Shown: positions 11,721 to 22,088 of the stretch, in pieces | Layout of the letters: each line of letters begins with the position of its first letter | Numbering within the stretch: the first letter of the stretch is position 1 | Assembly: GCF_020080835.1 (NCBI RefSeq) | Contig: NC_058167.1 | Span: 2,976,659-3,040,658, forward strand | From: Cotesia glomerata | Lineage: Eukaryota; Arthropoda; Insecta; Hymenoptera; Braconidae | DNA: 64,000 bases | Direction of reading: 5' to 3' | Program-made: the position numbers and the translations under genes | The notes under the pieces: model-generated | Seen by the model: only the letters and a program-made list of their open reading frames with translations | Told to the model about the DNA's origin: nothing | The model's database searches: none

Positions 11721-14709
11721 CTAATCCCTTTCTGCGATTTTTTCGTTTAAAAGGCGCTGCGCGTAGGCTGCGACAGCTGACCAGTTTTCTTCTTTTGTGA
11801 TCATGCAGGTTACCAAGCTCTCAGGGGAGAGCGCGGTGCCCATTGTTTCTTCGGTGCAGATTCTATCGTCCTTCCATCGATCACACTCGAAAAACGTGTG
11901 CTCGGCGTTGTCAATTTTGTCTGGACAGTATTTGCACGTTGGTGTGCTGTGCAAACCCATCTTGAATAGATAGGCATTGAACTGCCCATGTCCCGTCAGT
12001 AGCTGGGTCAGAAAGAAGTCCGTGTCCCCGTGCTTCCGAGAAAGCCAAACGTTGATGTTTGGGATCAGTCGCGCTGTCCATCTGCCTGTCTCTCCCGACG
12101 TCCATCGGTCCTGCCACTCTTGCTGCGTTTCCGTTTTTATCCTCTTTCTTGCCTCCTTCATGTTTTCACCACCGATTTTAGCGTCGTAGAGTCTTGCTCT
12201 CTCGAACGCTAATAGGTCGATGAGCGCAGCTCCCGCAATGATCAATACAGCCGCTTCGGAAACCGTGCGGTAGGCGCAGGCAACTCTGAGAGCGCCTCGC
12301 CACTGCACTGCTGCCATTTTCCGCCGATAGGTTTTCTGCTTTAATATATCTGCCCATATTTCCGCTCCATAAAGCAGTACCGAATGGACTGCTTCCAGAA
12401 GGACTCTCCTCTTTTTGGTTCTTGGTCCCATAGTATTCGTCATAATTCTTGCTAGGCTAGACACCGTCTTGCTGGCTTTCTGGCATGCACTATCGAGGTG
12501 TTCGCGGAAAGATAGTTTCTCGTCTATCATTACCCCCAGATAGCGCAGGGCCCTTATTGACGTTAGCGTTATTCCTCCCATGTCCACAGCAAATGGTTTA
12601 GGGAACCATTTTTGGCGAGTCAGAACGACTATCTCGGTTTTGTGTTTTGCGAGTTTCAGGTGGTGTTTATCGAGCCAAGTCTCGACAGCACCAATGGTTT
12701 CCCGAACGAGTAGTTCGGCCTCCTCTACGCTGTCTACTATTATCGTGGCCGCGACGTCGTCTGCAAAGCCCGTTAGCTCCACTTGCTTTGGCAACGGGAT
12801 TTCCAGAAGCTCGTCGTAGTCCGCGTTCCATAGATCGGGCCCCATTATTGAGCCTTGCGGCACGCCAGCCATTATGGCGTATTCTTGTGGACCTTCCGTG
12901 GTTTCAGCTATCAGCTTTCTCTCGTCAAGGTAGTTGTCGACTTGTGCCAGATTCTTCGGCTCCACGTCAAATCTGTGCTCCAGGGCGTCCAAAATATCTC
13001 TCCAATTTGCGCTGTTAAAGGCATTTCTAATGTCTAGCGTGAGGACAAGACACACCTTGCGGGCTTTGAGGCTACCAGTCCATGCTTCTCTCGCTGTCGC
13101 TACGACTTTCTGGATCGCGCCGACTGTTGAACGTCCTTTTCGGAAGCCGTGTTGGTTTGCGGCAAAACCTCCAGCACGGTCTATGTCGTTGCGAAGTCTC
13201 CCTTGTATGAGCTTCTCGAGCAGTTTTCCAGCAATGTCCAGCATACAGAGTGGTCTAAACGACGAAGGTGTTATGGGGGTTCCCTTACCTTTATCTAAGA
13301 GAACCAATCTCTGCCGTTTCCAGACCACGGGAAACGTGCCAGTTGCCAAGCATGCGTTGTAGGTGTTCAGGAGTATGTCTGGGTATTCCAGGGCTACAGT
13401 TTTGATCACCGATGCTGGGATGCCATCAGGTCCAGGTGCCTTTCCTATTTTGAGTGACTTGGCCGCATCTTGTAATTCCTTAGTTGTGAAGGGTGTTACT
13501 TCGCTGTTCTTAGTGTAGTGTTTCTTCTCCCGCGGTGGGTGTTTGGGGAAAAGCTCCGTTACAATGCTCTCCATCAAGGCAGGAGACTTCGGCGCCTCTG
13601 GTGAAGCCTTTCCAAGTCGTTTGGCGACAATTTGGTAGGCTTTACCCCAGAGGTCATTGTCGAGATCGTTGCAGATCTCTTTCCATAGTTTCGCTTTACT
13701 TGCTTTAATAGCTCGATTTAGCGTCTTTTTGGCCTGCTTGTACTCTTTTGAATACAAGTCCTGGCTTGGAGAGCGTTTCGTAGCTCTCGTTGCTCGGCGA
13801 CGTAGCTGATGGCATATTTTGCGAAGTTCTGCTATGTCTGCTGACCACCAGTACGCCGGCCTGTGGAAGCTCTGGTTTTTCAGCCGCGGCATAGAGGCGT
13901 CACATGCGGCAGTAATTTCCTTCATTGTGTTTAGCACTGCCTTTTCCGTCTCGCTGCAGGTATCCGGTGTCGGGTTGTTCTGGAGGATAGACCAGCTTCG
14001 TGCGAGTGAAGCTTGCAATGCCTCTGGATCAAGCCTTTTGGCATTCCACTTCTGCTTAGAAACGTCGCATTGTGAAACCGGAGCAAATGCCAATCCAACG
14101 CTGAATGTCACAAACTGATGATCACTGCCACTGTATTCTTCGGATACTGTCCAGTCTTCAATCATGTTGGCAGTCCTTGGAGTCGCCAATGAGATGTCGA
14201 GGATGGATTCTTGGTACCCTGGTCTTCTAAAGGTCGTGGTGCTCCCGGTGTTCAGCACTATGAGGTCGAGTCTAGCCACGACGTCAGCGACCTCGTTACC
14301 TCTGGTGTCGGAGAAAGCAGCGCCCCACTCAGCCGATTTAGCGTTGAAGTCTCCGGCTACGATAACTTCGCCGTCGAACTTAGTGCCGCATCTTCTATTT
14401 TTGCGAGTTTCTGTCGGAACACACTAATCCCTTCGTTAGGTGAGAGATAGACGCTCATGAAGTAATTGTGGGGGTTTGAATCCAGACAAAACCTGCTCCA
14501 CCTCCACTGTTGTTGACGGTAACGTTCTTTGTGTTCACAATCCAAATTGCTGCCGTGCCCGTTTCGTCTGCGAACCATCTTTTACCTTCGATATTTAGAT
14601 ATTGCTCGCAGATAAAGCAGACGTCAATTTTATCTTCGAAAACACGCTGGCGCAGCAGGTTTTGCGCCAGGGCGCACCTACTCAGGTTGCCTTGTAGTAT
14701 GCGTGTCAT
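11721..14709 (-). pseudogene. ORF2 of R1-clade element 1: endonuclease and reverse transcriptase, frameshifted
   Basis: Replication protein of the element: it nicks target DNA and primes reverse transcription there. It starts at 14709 (MTRILQGNL) with the ATG overlapping the gag stop as ATGA. The endonuclease part needs two frame changes, near 14480 and 14385, before the long frame that contains GDFNA and SDHQF. The intact 852-codon part from 14279 has the RT signatures APGPDGIP (281-288), QHGFRKGRST (376-385), GVPQGS (472-477) and the catalytic FADD (505-508), then a C-terminal C-x2-C-x8-H-x4-C near residue 790. FADD rather than YADD at the active site is seen in R1-clade relatives. The two frameshifts make this copy inactive. 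Confidence 0.88.
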
Positions 14710-15502
14710 TTCTGACCTTTCGTGGCTTCTGCAAGTGCTTTGCGGAATGCCTTACACGCTCCAGTGCCAGAAATATGGCATAGACTATCCTGGGCATCTT
14801 TGTCCGAAGCACAAAGGAAGCATTTTAACTTCTCCGTGCAGTTTACGGCCTTGTGGTTCTCTCCACCACATTTGTAGCAGCACCTGCTTCTGTCTGGTCC
14901 CGCACACTGACGTGTTTGGTGTCCATAACCAAGACATTTAAAACAACGTGTTACTTTTACTACTGGGCGTATACGACAGTTCACCAAACCGATCCGTATA
15001 CGGGCCTTGTCAAGGGCCTTAATCGCACTGGGCTCGTCTAGTTCGCAGAAGGCTGCCCGATTACCTGGTGGTGTGGGTTTTGTCAAATTTACCCGTTTGA
15101 CCTCCAGGTTGTCAGTGAATTCACGTTTGAGTGCTTCACGGACTTCGCTCTCGGTAGAGATTTCATCTAAGTCGAGGATCTCGATCGTTGTTGTTGGTGT
15201 TAGCGTCTTGACTGTGCCGATGTTTGCAGTGGCTGCCCTTACTGCATCGGTGAATGCCTTGCTGTCTTCGGTCTTTCGAGCCATTTCAAAGAGAACGCCT
15301 CCGTGTTTCGTCTTTTTATAGATCTTATGTCTACGCCCGTCTCGACAGGGCTTACCTTGGCCTTGATTTCCTTCAGGAGATCGGCGTATGTTCGCCCTTC
15401 AGCTGGTTGGACTAGGACAGCTTTAGTTCTTGTCTTCTTCCTCCTTGGTTTCTTGGAGCCACCGCTGTTTGGCTGGTCTTGGGCTGTAGCAGCTTGAGTC
15501 AC
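14706..15502 (-). pseudogene. Gag (ORF1) of R1-clade element 1, 3' part
   Basis: Nucleic-acid-binding protein of the retrotransposon. Three zinc knuckles near the C terminus are visible (CFKCLGYGHQTRQC, CYKCGGENHKAVNC, then a CFLC half-motif). The part from 15284 and the part from 15502 are in different frames and overlap, so there is a frameshift near 15260. Upstream of 15519 the gene is cut by a family A repeat; it resumes at 16732 and runs to about 17415. The stop codon overlaps the ORF2 start. Confidence 0.85.
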
Positions 15503-15519
15503 TGGCTCCTGTTCTTTTT

Positions 15520-16723
15520 AACTTCCCGCTAAAAATCTCAGATTTTCAAAAATCGGGAAGTTATTGTTTTCACCCCGTTTTGCAAAAATCGAGTTTTCAT
15601 CAGATCTCGACGTTTGAAGGTCACAGGAAGCTTCCCTGACTATCCCCGCGAGGTTGTCACTATGTCTGTATGTATGTGTGTGTGTGTGTGTATGTGTAAG
15701 TATGTGAATCACTTATAACTTTTGAACGGTTGAACCGATTTCATCGCGGTTGGTGCCATTCGAAAGGGCTTCGCCAAACTTAGATTTCCTGAGAATTTGA
15801 ACCGATTCGGACCGATAGATTTTGAGAAATTTTGAAAAATCTCAAAAAAAATGAGAAAAAAATCATTTTTGAAAGTGGTTTTTTTAGAATATCTTTTAAA
15901 CGGCTCGATCGATCAATTTCAAAAACTAATCAGCTTTTAACGTCAAAAAACTACGCCGATCGGCGCGAATCCGGTCAAAATCGGTTGATTCGTTCGAGAG
16001 ATAGCGTGAACGAAATAAAACCGAAAAAAACCGAAAAAACTGTTTTTTTCACATAACTTCGTCATTTCTTCTCGGATCGTTTTTGATGATATAGAATAAT
16101 TTCAGAGGTTAAAAAACCGCGTCGATTGCCGCCAAAAACGTGGAAATCGGTTGATTAGTTCGAGAGATATCCTCGACGAAATATTTGGAAATAAGGATTT
16201 TTTCAACATAACTTCGACATTTTTTTGAATAACTTTCCAACAGCTCTACCGATCGATTCCAAAAACTAATCAGCTCTTAACATCATAAAACCACGTCGAT
16301 TGCTACCAAGCTGGTCAAAATCGGTTGATTCGTTCGAGAGATATCGTGAACGAAAGAAAACCGAAAAAAGTGTTTTTTCAGAGTTACTCCGAAATTTCTA
16401 GTTTGACCAATTAAAACTTAGAAATTATTTATAAGGCTTAAAAAACTACGTAGAATGCCGCCAACCGCGTAAAAATCGGTTCATTCATTCAAAAGTTATT
16501 GCGGTATGAACATTCAAAAAATAGTGTTCCATGAAACTTCTATCAGACTTTTGAGCTCAAAGAGCTCAAAAGCATAGAAAAGGTATCTTTTTGAGCTCGG
16601 AGAGCTTAAAACAACACACAGATTGTACTTTTGAGCTCGAAGAGCTCAAAAAAGCGGCCAGGTATTAACGGAATTAGCGGGAAGTTGCAGGGATGGCCTT
16701 TAGGGTCAACCGTTTTCCTAATT
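15520..16723 (+). repeat. Family A repeat, copy 6 (complete, inserted in gag)
   Basis: Best complete example of the family, 1.2 kb. It runs from AACTTCCCGCTAAAAATC to GGCCTTTAGGGTCAACCG and TTTTCCTAATT. The sequence TTCTTTTT lies on both sides (15512-15519 and 16724-16731), a candidate 8-bp target duplication, though in low-complexity DNA. The interior repeats the block containing CGATCGATTCCAAAAACTAA and GTCAAAATCGGTTGATTCGT two to three times. It has a TG-rich tract at 15675-15695. Because it splits a retrotransposon gene whose halves are both recognisable, it is a clean insertion and defines the family's ends. Confidence 0.85.
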
Positions 16724-16731
16724 TTCTTTTT

Positions 16732-17415
16732 CTTGTTTTGCCGAGTCACTTTGGTCCAGGTATCATACCGGGCTGTCTTTTTCTGTGCTGGCTTGTCAAT
16801 ATCTGAGGAAGGGCTGGGCGTGGACAGCGGCCTCTTCTTGTTGCCATCTCCTTGCTGTGATAATTTCTTAGGAGTGGTCAGAGGTGGCTGTGATTTTTTG
16901 TTCAGACTCGGAGATGTTTGAGTCGTTGACGCCGACTTCGTTGGTGATTTGTTGGCCAGCCTATATGCCGTACTAATAGACGAAACCAATTTTCTGATCT
17001 CATGGTGAAGATTCTTTTTGTCTTTTATGAAGTCGGCTAACTCATCAATCTTGTTGCCGAGCCTCTCCATTGGTGACTGTTGGCCGGTGACGGTCGGTAG
17101 AGAGTTCATTCTTCCTCGGTGGGTTTGATTAGTGGCAGGAGCAAAAGGTCCTCCACTTTTTGAAGGAATGTTGCTCAGCTATCCGTTCTCTGCCATCTGG
17201 GCTGATTTCGTACTCCCTGTAACCTTGCTAGCATTGCTAGACAGCAGAGCCATGGGGTCTACTCCACTGTTCAAACGGTCGCTTGATAACGACGAGTTTA
17301 GGCCCGTTTGCACGCCTTCCCTCGCTGGCACTGAGGTATCCATCCTCTGTACTGTAAACGATGTTTGAAAATCTTCTGACATTTCCATATCATCTTTTGC
17401 TAGGTTTTGGTCCAC
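16732..17415 (-). pseudogene. Gag (ORF1) of R1-clade element 1, 5' part
   Basis: N-terminal half of the gag cut by the family A insertion. From 17109 it reads MNSLPTVTGQQ, aligning in style with the N terminus of the second element's gag (a helical region followed by a Lys-rich stretch ending in KVTRQNKKKKIRK). The same frame continues upstream to about 17415 across a TAG at 17179-17181, so a longer N terminus with a premature stop is likely. The true start is uncertain; no ATG is seen at 17415. The residues predicted after KIRK come from the inserted repeat and are not gag. Confidence 0.75.
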
Positions 17416-17532
17416 CCCGAGTATTCTATTTCCTCGGTACCCGACGCATCTGACGTGCAGATATGCCAGGCATTCCCCTATCCGCCACCTGAGGAGGCGC
17501 CCGATGCGGGACCCAGCAAGCCCGACACGAGG

Positions 17533-17577
17533 TGTGTATGTGTGTATGTGTGTATGTGTGTGTGTGTGTGTGTGTGT
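17533..17577. repeat. TG-rich microsatellite at the 5' junction of R1-clade element 1
   Basis: TGTGTATG units followed by (TG)n. It mirrors the TG tract at the 3' junction (11461-11474) and fits insertion into a CA/TG repeat. The sequence beyond it is not family A, unlike the 3' side. Confidence 0.85.
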
Positions 17578-17689
17578 CCGACTAGAAATTACTTTGGGAT
17601 TACCCAGCGTATCTATCTGAACCTGATTAGGTCTCGAAGAAGTACGCTCAATAAGGAAATCCCTATAAGGGCCTAATTTGCCCCCAATC

Positions 17690-18120
17690 GGGCAATCCGA
17701 ACGTAAAAATAAAAATTTGTCTTCAGTTTTTCCCGATAGGGCCCTGCGTGGGACCTAAATGGGAAATCCCAATGCAAAAATGAGTAGTTTCATTCCGTTT
17801 TTCTCAATAGGGCCCTGTGTGGGACCTAAATGGGAAATTCCAACCTAAAATTAAAAATTTTTATTCAGTTTCTTTTAATAGGTTCCTGTGTGGGACCTAA
17901 AAGGGATAACCCAACAGAAAAAAAAATACAATTTTTAAATTTTTTCCTGTGGGATCTAAGAGGGATTACCCAACGAAAAATAATAATAAAATTGTTAAGT
18001 TTTCCCAAGTAGGATCGGTGTGGGACCGAAGAGGATTTTCCCAACGTAATTTAAATAAAGCATCGATGGGTTTTCCCAACAGGGCTCGTAGTAGGATCCA
18101 ATTGGGATAACCCAACCTGA
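17690..18120. repeat. Diverged tandem repeats of about 70 bp
   Basis: Five to six units, each with a core like CCTGTGTGGGACCTAAATGG followed by GAAATCCCAA, then an AT-rich spacer. Cores lie near 17745, 17815, 17885, 17950, 18020 and 18090. Each core contains GGGAC/CCCAA partial dyads. No coding potential. This tract lies just outside element 1 and replaces the expected right half of family A copy 5. Confidence 0.75.
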
Positions 18121-18317
18121 GAGTAGATGCATACAGAAATAATCTTTAAATTTAGACAATCGTTCATTTATATAAAAAATCAATCGCCCAAAGATCTGTG
18201 AGCTTATATTATTAGAATATATTCCTTGTAAATTAATTAGAAATAAAAATAAAAATTAGCCGATAAGTATAGAAAAGAATTAGGAAAAAAATCATCAAAA
18301 TTCCAGATTAAATTCAA

Positions 18318-18640
18318 GTACTCCACAGAAAAAAAAGGTTCACTTGAGCCAAGAAAATATTTTTCTTCCTAATTATTTTCTTGAGCGAAAAAAAAAATTT
18401 TTTTTGGCATAAGAAATTTCACTTATTCCAATAAAATTAATTTTCTTGCTTATTAAAGAAATAAGAATCTTGATCCAAGAAAATTTATTTAAGTAAAGAA
18501 AATTTTGTTGTTTTGAAAAAATTCAGCCTCTTGCTCCAAAAAATTTAGTTCTTGATAGAAGTAAATTTTCTTATCTTGAGAAAATTTCGCTCTTGCTCCA
18601 AAAAATTAAATATCTCGATAGAAGTAATTTTTCATTAATA
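18318..18640. repeat. CTTGAGCCAAGAAAA-type repeat
   Basis: AT-rich block with recurring phrases such as CTTGAGCCAAGAAAA and TCTTGCTCCAAAAAATT (several copies). Similar phrases occur at 36700-36929 and 38860-38930. Probably a dispersed non-coding element; its ends are not clear. Confidence 0.5.
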
Positions 18641-18695
18641 TTTTTATTGATCAACATGTCAAATGGGAAGATCAAATAATACTGAATCATTTTTC

Positions 18696-18828
18696 AACTT
18701 CCCGCTAAGAAAATCGAAGATTTGCAAAAATCGGGAAGTTATTGTTTTAATCGAGTTTTCATTAGATCTCGACGTTTGAAGGTCACATGAAGCTTCCCTG
18801 ACTATCCCCGCGAGGTTGTCACGGTGTC

Positions 18829-18860
<32 letters not shown>
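18696..18860 (+). repeat. Family A repeat, copy 7, left part
   Basis: From AACTTCCCGCTAAG to GAGGTTGTCACGGTGTCTG and a (TG)n tract ending at 18860. The same copy resumes at 24041 on the other side of R1-clade element 2, again in TG repeats. The two parts therefore flank a clean insertion into the microsatellite. Confidence 0.85.
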
Positions 18861-18864
<4 letters not shown>

Positions 18865-19108
18865 TTATCTTAGGGGGGGGGAATCCTTCTTACGGATTCC
18901 AGGCATAGCTGTTCGGCCTGGATATGTGGCGACTCGACGCAGTGTCATACTAAAACTCGACGCTAACGCACCTACCCACTAAACCCTAAACCCCTTTTCT
19001 TCTTTCCTCTAATCCCTCATGGAAACCGCCGTCAGGCATTACTTCGTGAGGGGAGGATCTAGCTACTGCTATTCCTTCTGGTGGCTAAAGTGTTATTTTT
19101 CCTTCCTT

Positions 19109-22088
19109 CTAGTTTCTGTCATTTGCCCTTTTTCTTTCAATGGAACGCAGCTCTGTAAGCACTTCGGTGGTAAACGTGCTTGTGGCGTTCCAGGCAGCTT
19201 TGGATGACAGCATTTCTTCTACTATTGACTCTGGTGTGATTTTCTTGTTCAGGATCTTCTCTAACTCATCACGCTGTGGGTTAAAACGAGGGCACTCAAA
19301 GAAAACGTGCTCCGCATTTTCAGCAACTCTTGGGCAAGACGGACACTCTGGGGAATTATCGTGCTTAAAGCGATAAAGGTACTCCCGGAAACAGCCGTGT
19401 CCTGACAACATCTGGGTCAGATAGTAGTTGGCCTCGCCGTGATTCCGGTTAAGCCAAACGTCAATCCTTGGTATGAGACGGTGTGTCCATCTCCCTGTTG
19501 TCGCGGCGTCCCACTGCGATTGCCATCGCGCGATGCTGTTCTGCCGTTCTTTAGCTCTGAGTTCCTCGGCACTTTGTGCGGTTGTCCTCTTTCGTTGGTA
19601 AAGGTTACGTCTTTCCTCAGCTAGGACTCTGAGCGGCAAAATTCCGGAAATGACACACACTGCTTCCTCTGATATTGTTCGAAAGGCGCTGGCTACTCTT
19701 AGCGCGCTCAGTCAGTAAACTGGACATGCTTTCCTTCATGATTCTTGGATCTCAAGTGCGTCGGCCCAAATGGATATACCATATGTGAGGACCGATGTAA
19801 CTACTGATGATAGCAATGACCTCCTTGTCTGCTTCGGGCCACCGATGTTGGGCATCAATCGTACTAGGTTAGCTACTACTGCTGATGCTTTGGTGGTCAC
19901 GTGTTCAACTTGTTGTTTAAAGTTAAGTCGGGTATCGAGCATCACTCCCAGATATCGAATGAATGGTTGGGATGTGATTTCTTGGTCTTAGACGTTTAGA
20001 TTGATCGTTTCCACCACTTTTCTGCTAGTGATAAGTACAGCCTCGGTCTTCTGTTTAGCCAGTTGTAGATTTACTGTGTCCATCCACTGGTTAATTCGCT
20101 CAAAGGTGATAGCGAACATATGTTTTATCTCATCAAGATGCTTGGCGACTATTACTACGGCTACGTCGTCCGCGTATGCTACCAGTTTGACGTTTCTTGG
20201 TAGTTTCAGTCTCAGCAATCCGTTGTACATGACATTCCAGAGAAGTGGACCGAGAACAGAACCCTGCGGTACACCTCCAGTAACATCATACTCCTTTGGA
20301 CCATTCTTCGTGTCATATCTCAGGACTCTATCTGTGAAGTAGCTAGCGACTATCCTTCGTAGGTATCCTGGTACGTTTATCTCTTGAAGGGCTTGCATGA
20401 TGCAATCCCAGTTGGCGGAGTTGAAGGCATTTTTTATGTCTAAAGTTGCCACCAGGCATTATTTCTTCGTTCCCCCCTTCCATCTGGTACCGGCGATTGC
20501 GTCTTTGGCTATACCGACAACCAGGTTGATCGCGTCCAGGGTTGATCGTCCTTTCCGAAATCCGTACTGATTGTCTGCCAAGAGTGGATCGACAACTGCT
20601 TCTATCCTTTGGTGGATTATACGTTCTAGTATCTTACCGGCTGTATCCAGCATGCAGAGTGGACGATAAGATGACGGTTCTTCCGGTGGCTTTTTCCCTT
20701 TAGGAAGTAGTACCAGCCGTTGTTGTTTCCACTTCCGAGGAAAAATCCCTTCCTTCAAGCAGATGTTGTAGACGTCGAGGAATAACGCTGGCGCTGCTTT
20801 TAATAGATGTTTTCAAGGCAATATTAGGGATTCCGTCCAATCCCGGTGCTTTATTATTCCCGACGCGGTTACAAGCTTCCATCAGTTCTTCTTTCGTGAC
20901 AGGTGGAATATCATTCAGTTCGTCCTGTGTCAACAGATAGTTGAAAACGCGCTGTCGTGGAAACAGCGCAGTCACGATCTTCTGTAAGAGTTGAGGACAC
21001 GTAGGAGACGGCATTGGCTGATATTTCAGGTGTGCCATGACTACCTTGTAAGGTCTACCCCACAAGTCTTTGTCCACCTCGTTGATTAGCTCTTTCCAGC
21101 AGTTCTTCTTGCTATCCTTGATGGCTTTGTTTAAATGTCGACGAGCTTTCTTGTATTCTGCGACTAGTTCCGCTGAGTCAGGCCGCCGATAACCACGCTG
21201 AGATATTCTTCTTTTCTTGAGACACTCTTTCCGTAGGAAGCTGATGTGTTCGTTCCACCAGTGCACCGAAGGTCTTTGGTTCATGCCCCGTTTACGGGGC
21301 ATGCAGGTGTCGCAAGCCTGGGTCACTCTCTTCATCAAGTCCTTGGTCATTTCTTCTGCAGATCCAGTAGTAAGCGGTTCACTATTTAGGGCAGCTACTA
21401 GAGCACCTGGGTCAAAGGATTTCACCTTCCACCCAACGATGTCAAGTTTCTTAGCCGGTCTTCTAGGATTCTGGTCCTTTGATACTTCCCAGAGAATCGC
21501 ATTGTGATCGCTGGCCGTGTAGATCTCCATCACCTTCCAGTCGTAGTTTCCTCTGATGAGGCTGCTGCTGACAAAAGTAAGATCCACAATAGAACTTGCG
21601 TCTCCTTTAGTGTACGTCGGCGCATCGCCGCTGTTTAACAATACTACATCTAACGTAGAAAAAGCTTCCAGTAGTTCTTTACCTCGAGCGTTGGTGTGTT
21701 TGCTGCCCCATTCCACTGCCCAGGCGTTGAAGTCTCCAGCTATTGCCACTGGGTAGTACTGCTTCGCGTCCTCCGTCAGTCGATCCAGAAAGTCCATGAA
21801 TTCAACAATAGTGAGGCTAGGTGGTGTGTAGCAGCTGTAAAAGCGGATGCCATCTACCGATGCTGCTACAAAGCTGGCGCTGCCATTGTTAACGACACTC
21901 TGGAAGGGGAGCTTGCGACAGGACCATATGACAGCTTTTTTGGTGCAGTCAGTTTCCCATGGTTGGCCGCCGAGGTGTTTATACGGTTCCGATATAAGCA
22001 CAAGGTCAAGCTTCTGTTCACGTACTGTCTGCATGAGCAAATCATGTGCCGCTTCACAGTGGTTGATGTTTAGCTGCAGTATTCTCAT
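19109..22088 (-). pseudogene. ORF2 of R1-clade element 2: endonuclease, reverse transcriptase, CCHC; multiple stops
   Basis: Starts MRILQLNINH at 22088, its ATG overlapping the gag stop as ATGA. The APE-type endonuclease is intact in the first 400 codons (SEPYKHLGG, GDFNAW at 118-123, SDHNAILW at 193-200), then KAPGLDGIP opens the RT domain. A frameshift lies near 20800. The following frame keeps QYGFRKGRST, GGVPQGSVLGPLLWN and the catalytic AYADDVAV, and ends with C-x2-C-x8-H-x4-C (CPSC..H..C). It has in-frame stops at 20459-20461, 19988-19990 and 19736-19738, and another near 19707. Inactive by its own product, although gag is still open. Confidence 0.9.

Larger units (their letters stand above)
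11475..17533 (-). mobile_element. R1-clade non-LTR retrotransposon, element 1 (defective)
   Basis: Minus-strand LINE of the R1 clade (APE-type endonuclease, reverse transcriptase, C-terminal CCHC). The poly(A) tail is the T run at 11475-11496. The 3' UTR is 11497-11720, then ORF2 and gag, with the 5' end at about 17533 against another TG-rich tract (17533-17577). A 1.2-kb family A repeat interrupts gag. Without that insert the element is about 4.85 kb, close to full length. TG/CA tracts at both ends fit R1-clade lineages such as Mino and Waldo, which are known to target AC-type simple repeats. Confidence 0.85.

Noticed and set aside
11443..15497. Several plus-strand frames of 60-143 codons across element 1
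   Set aside because: They are antisense to clear gag, endonuclease and RT sequence on the minus strand.
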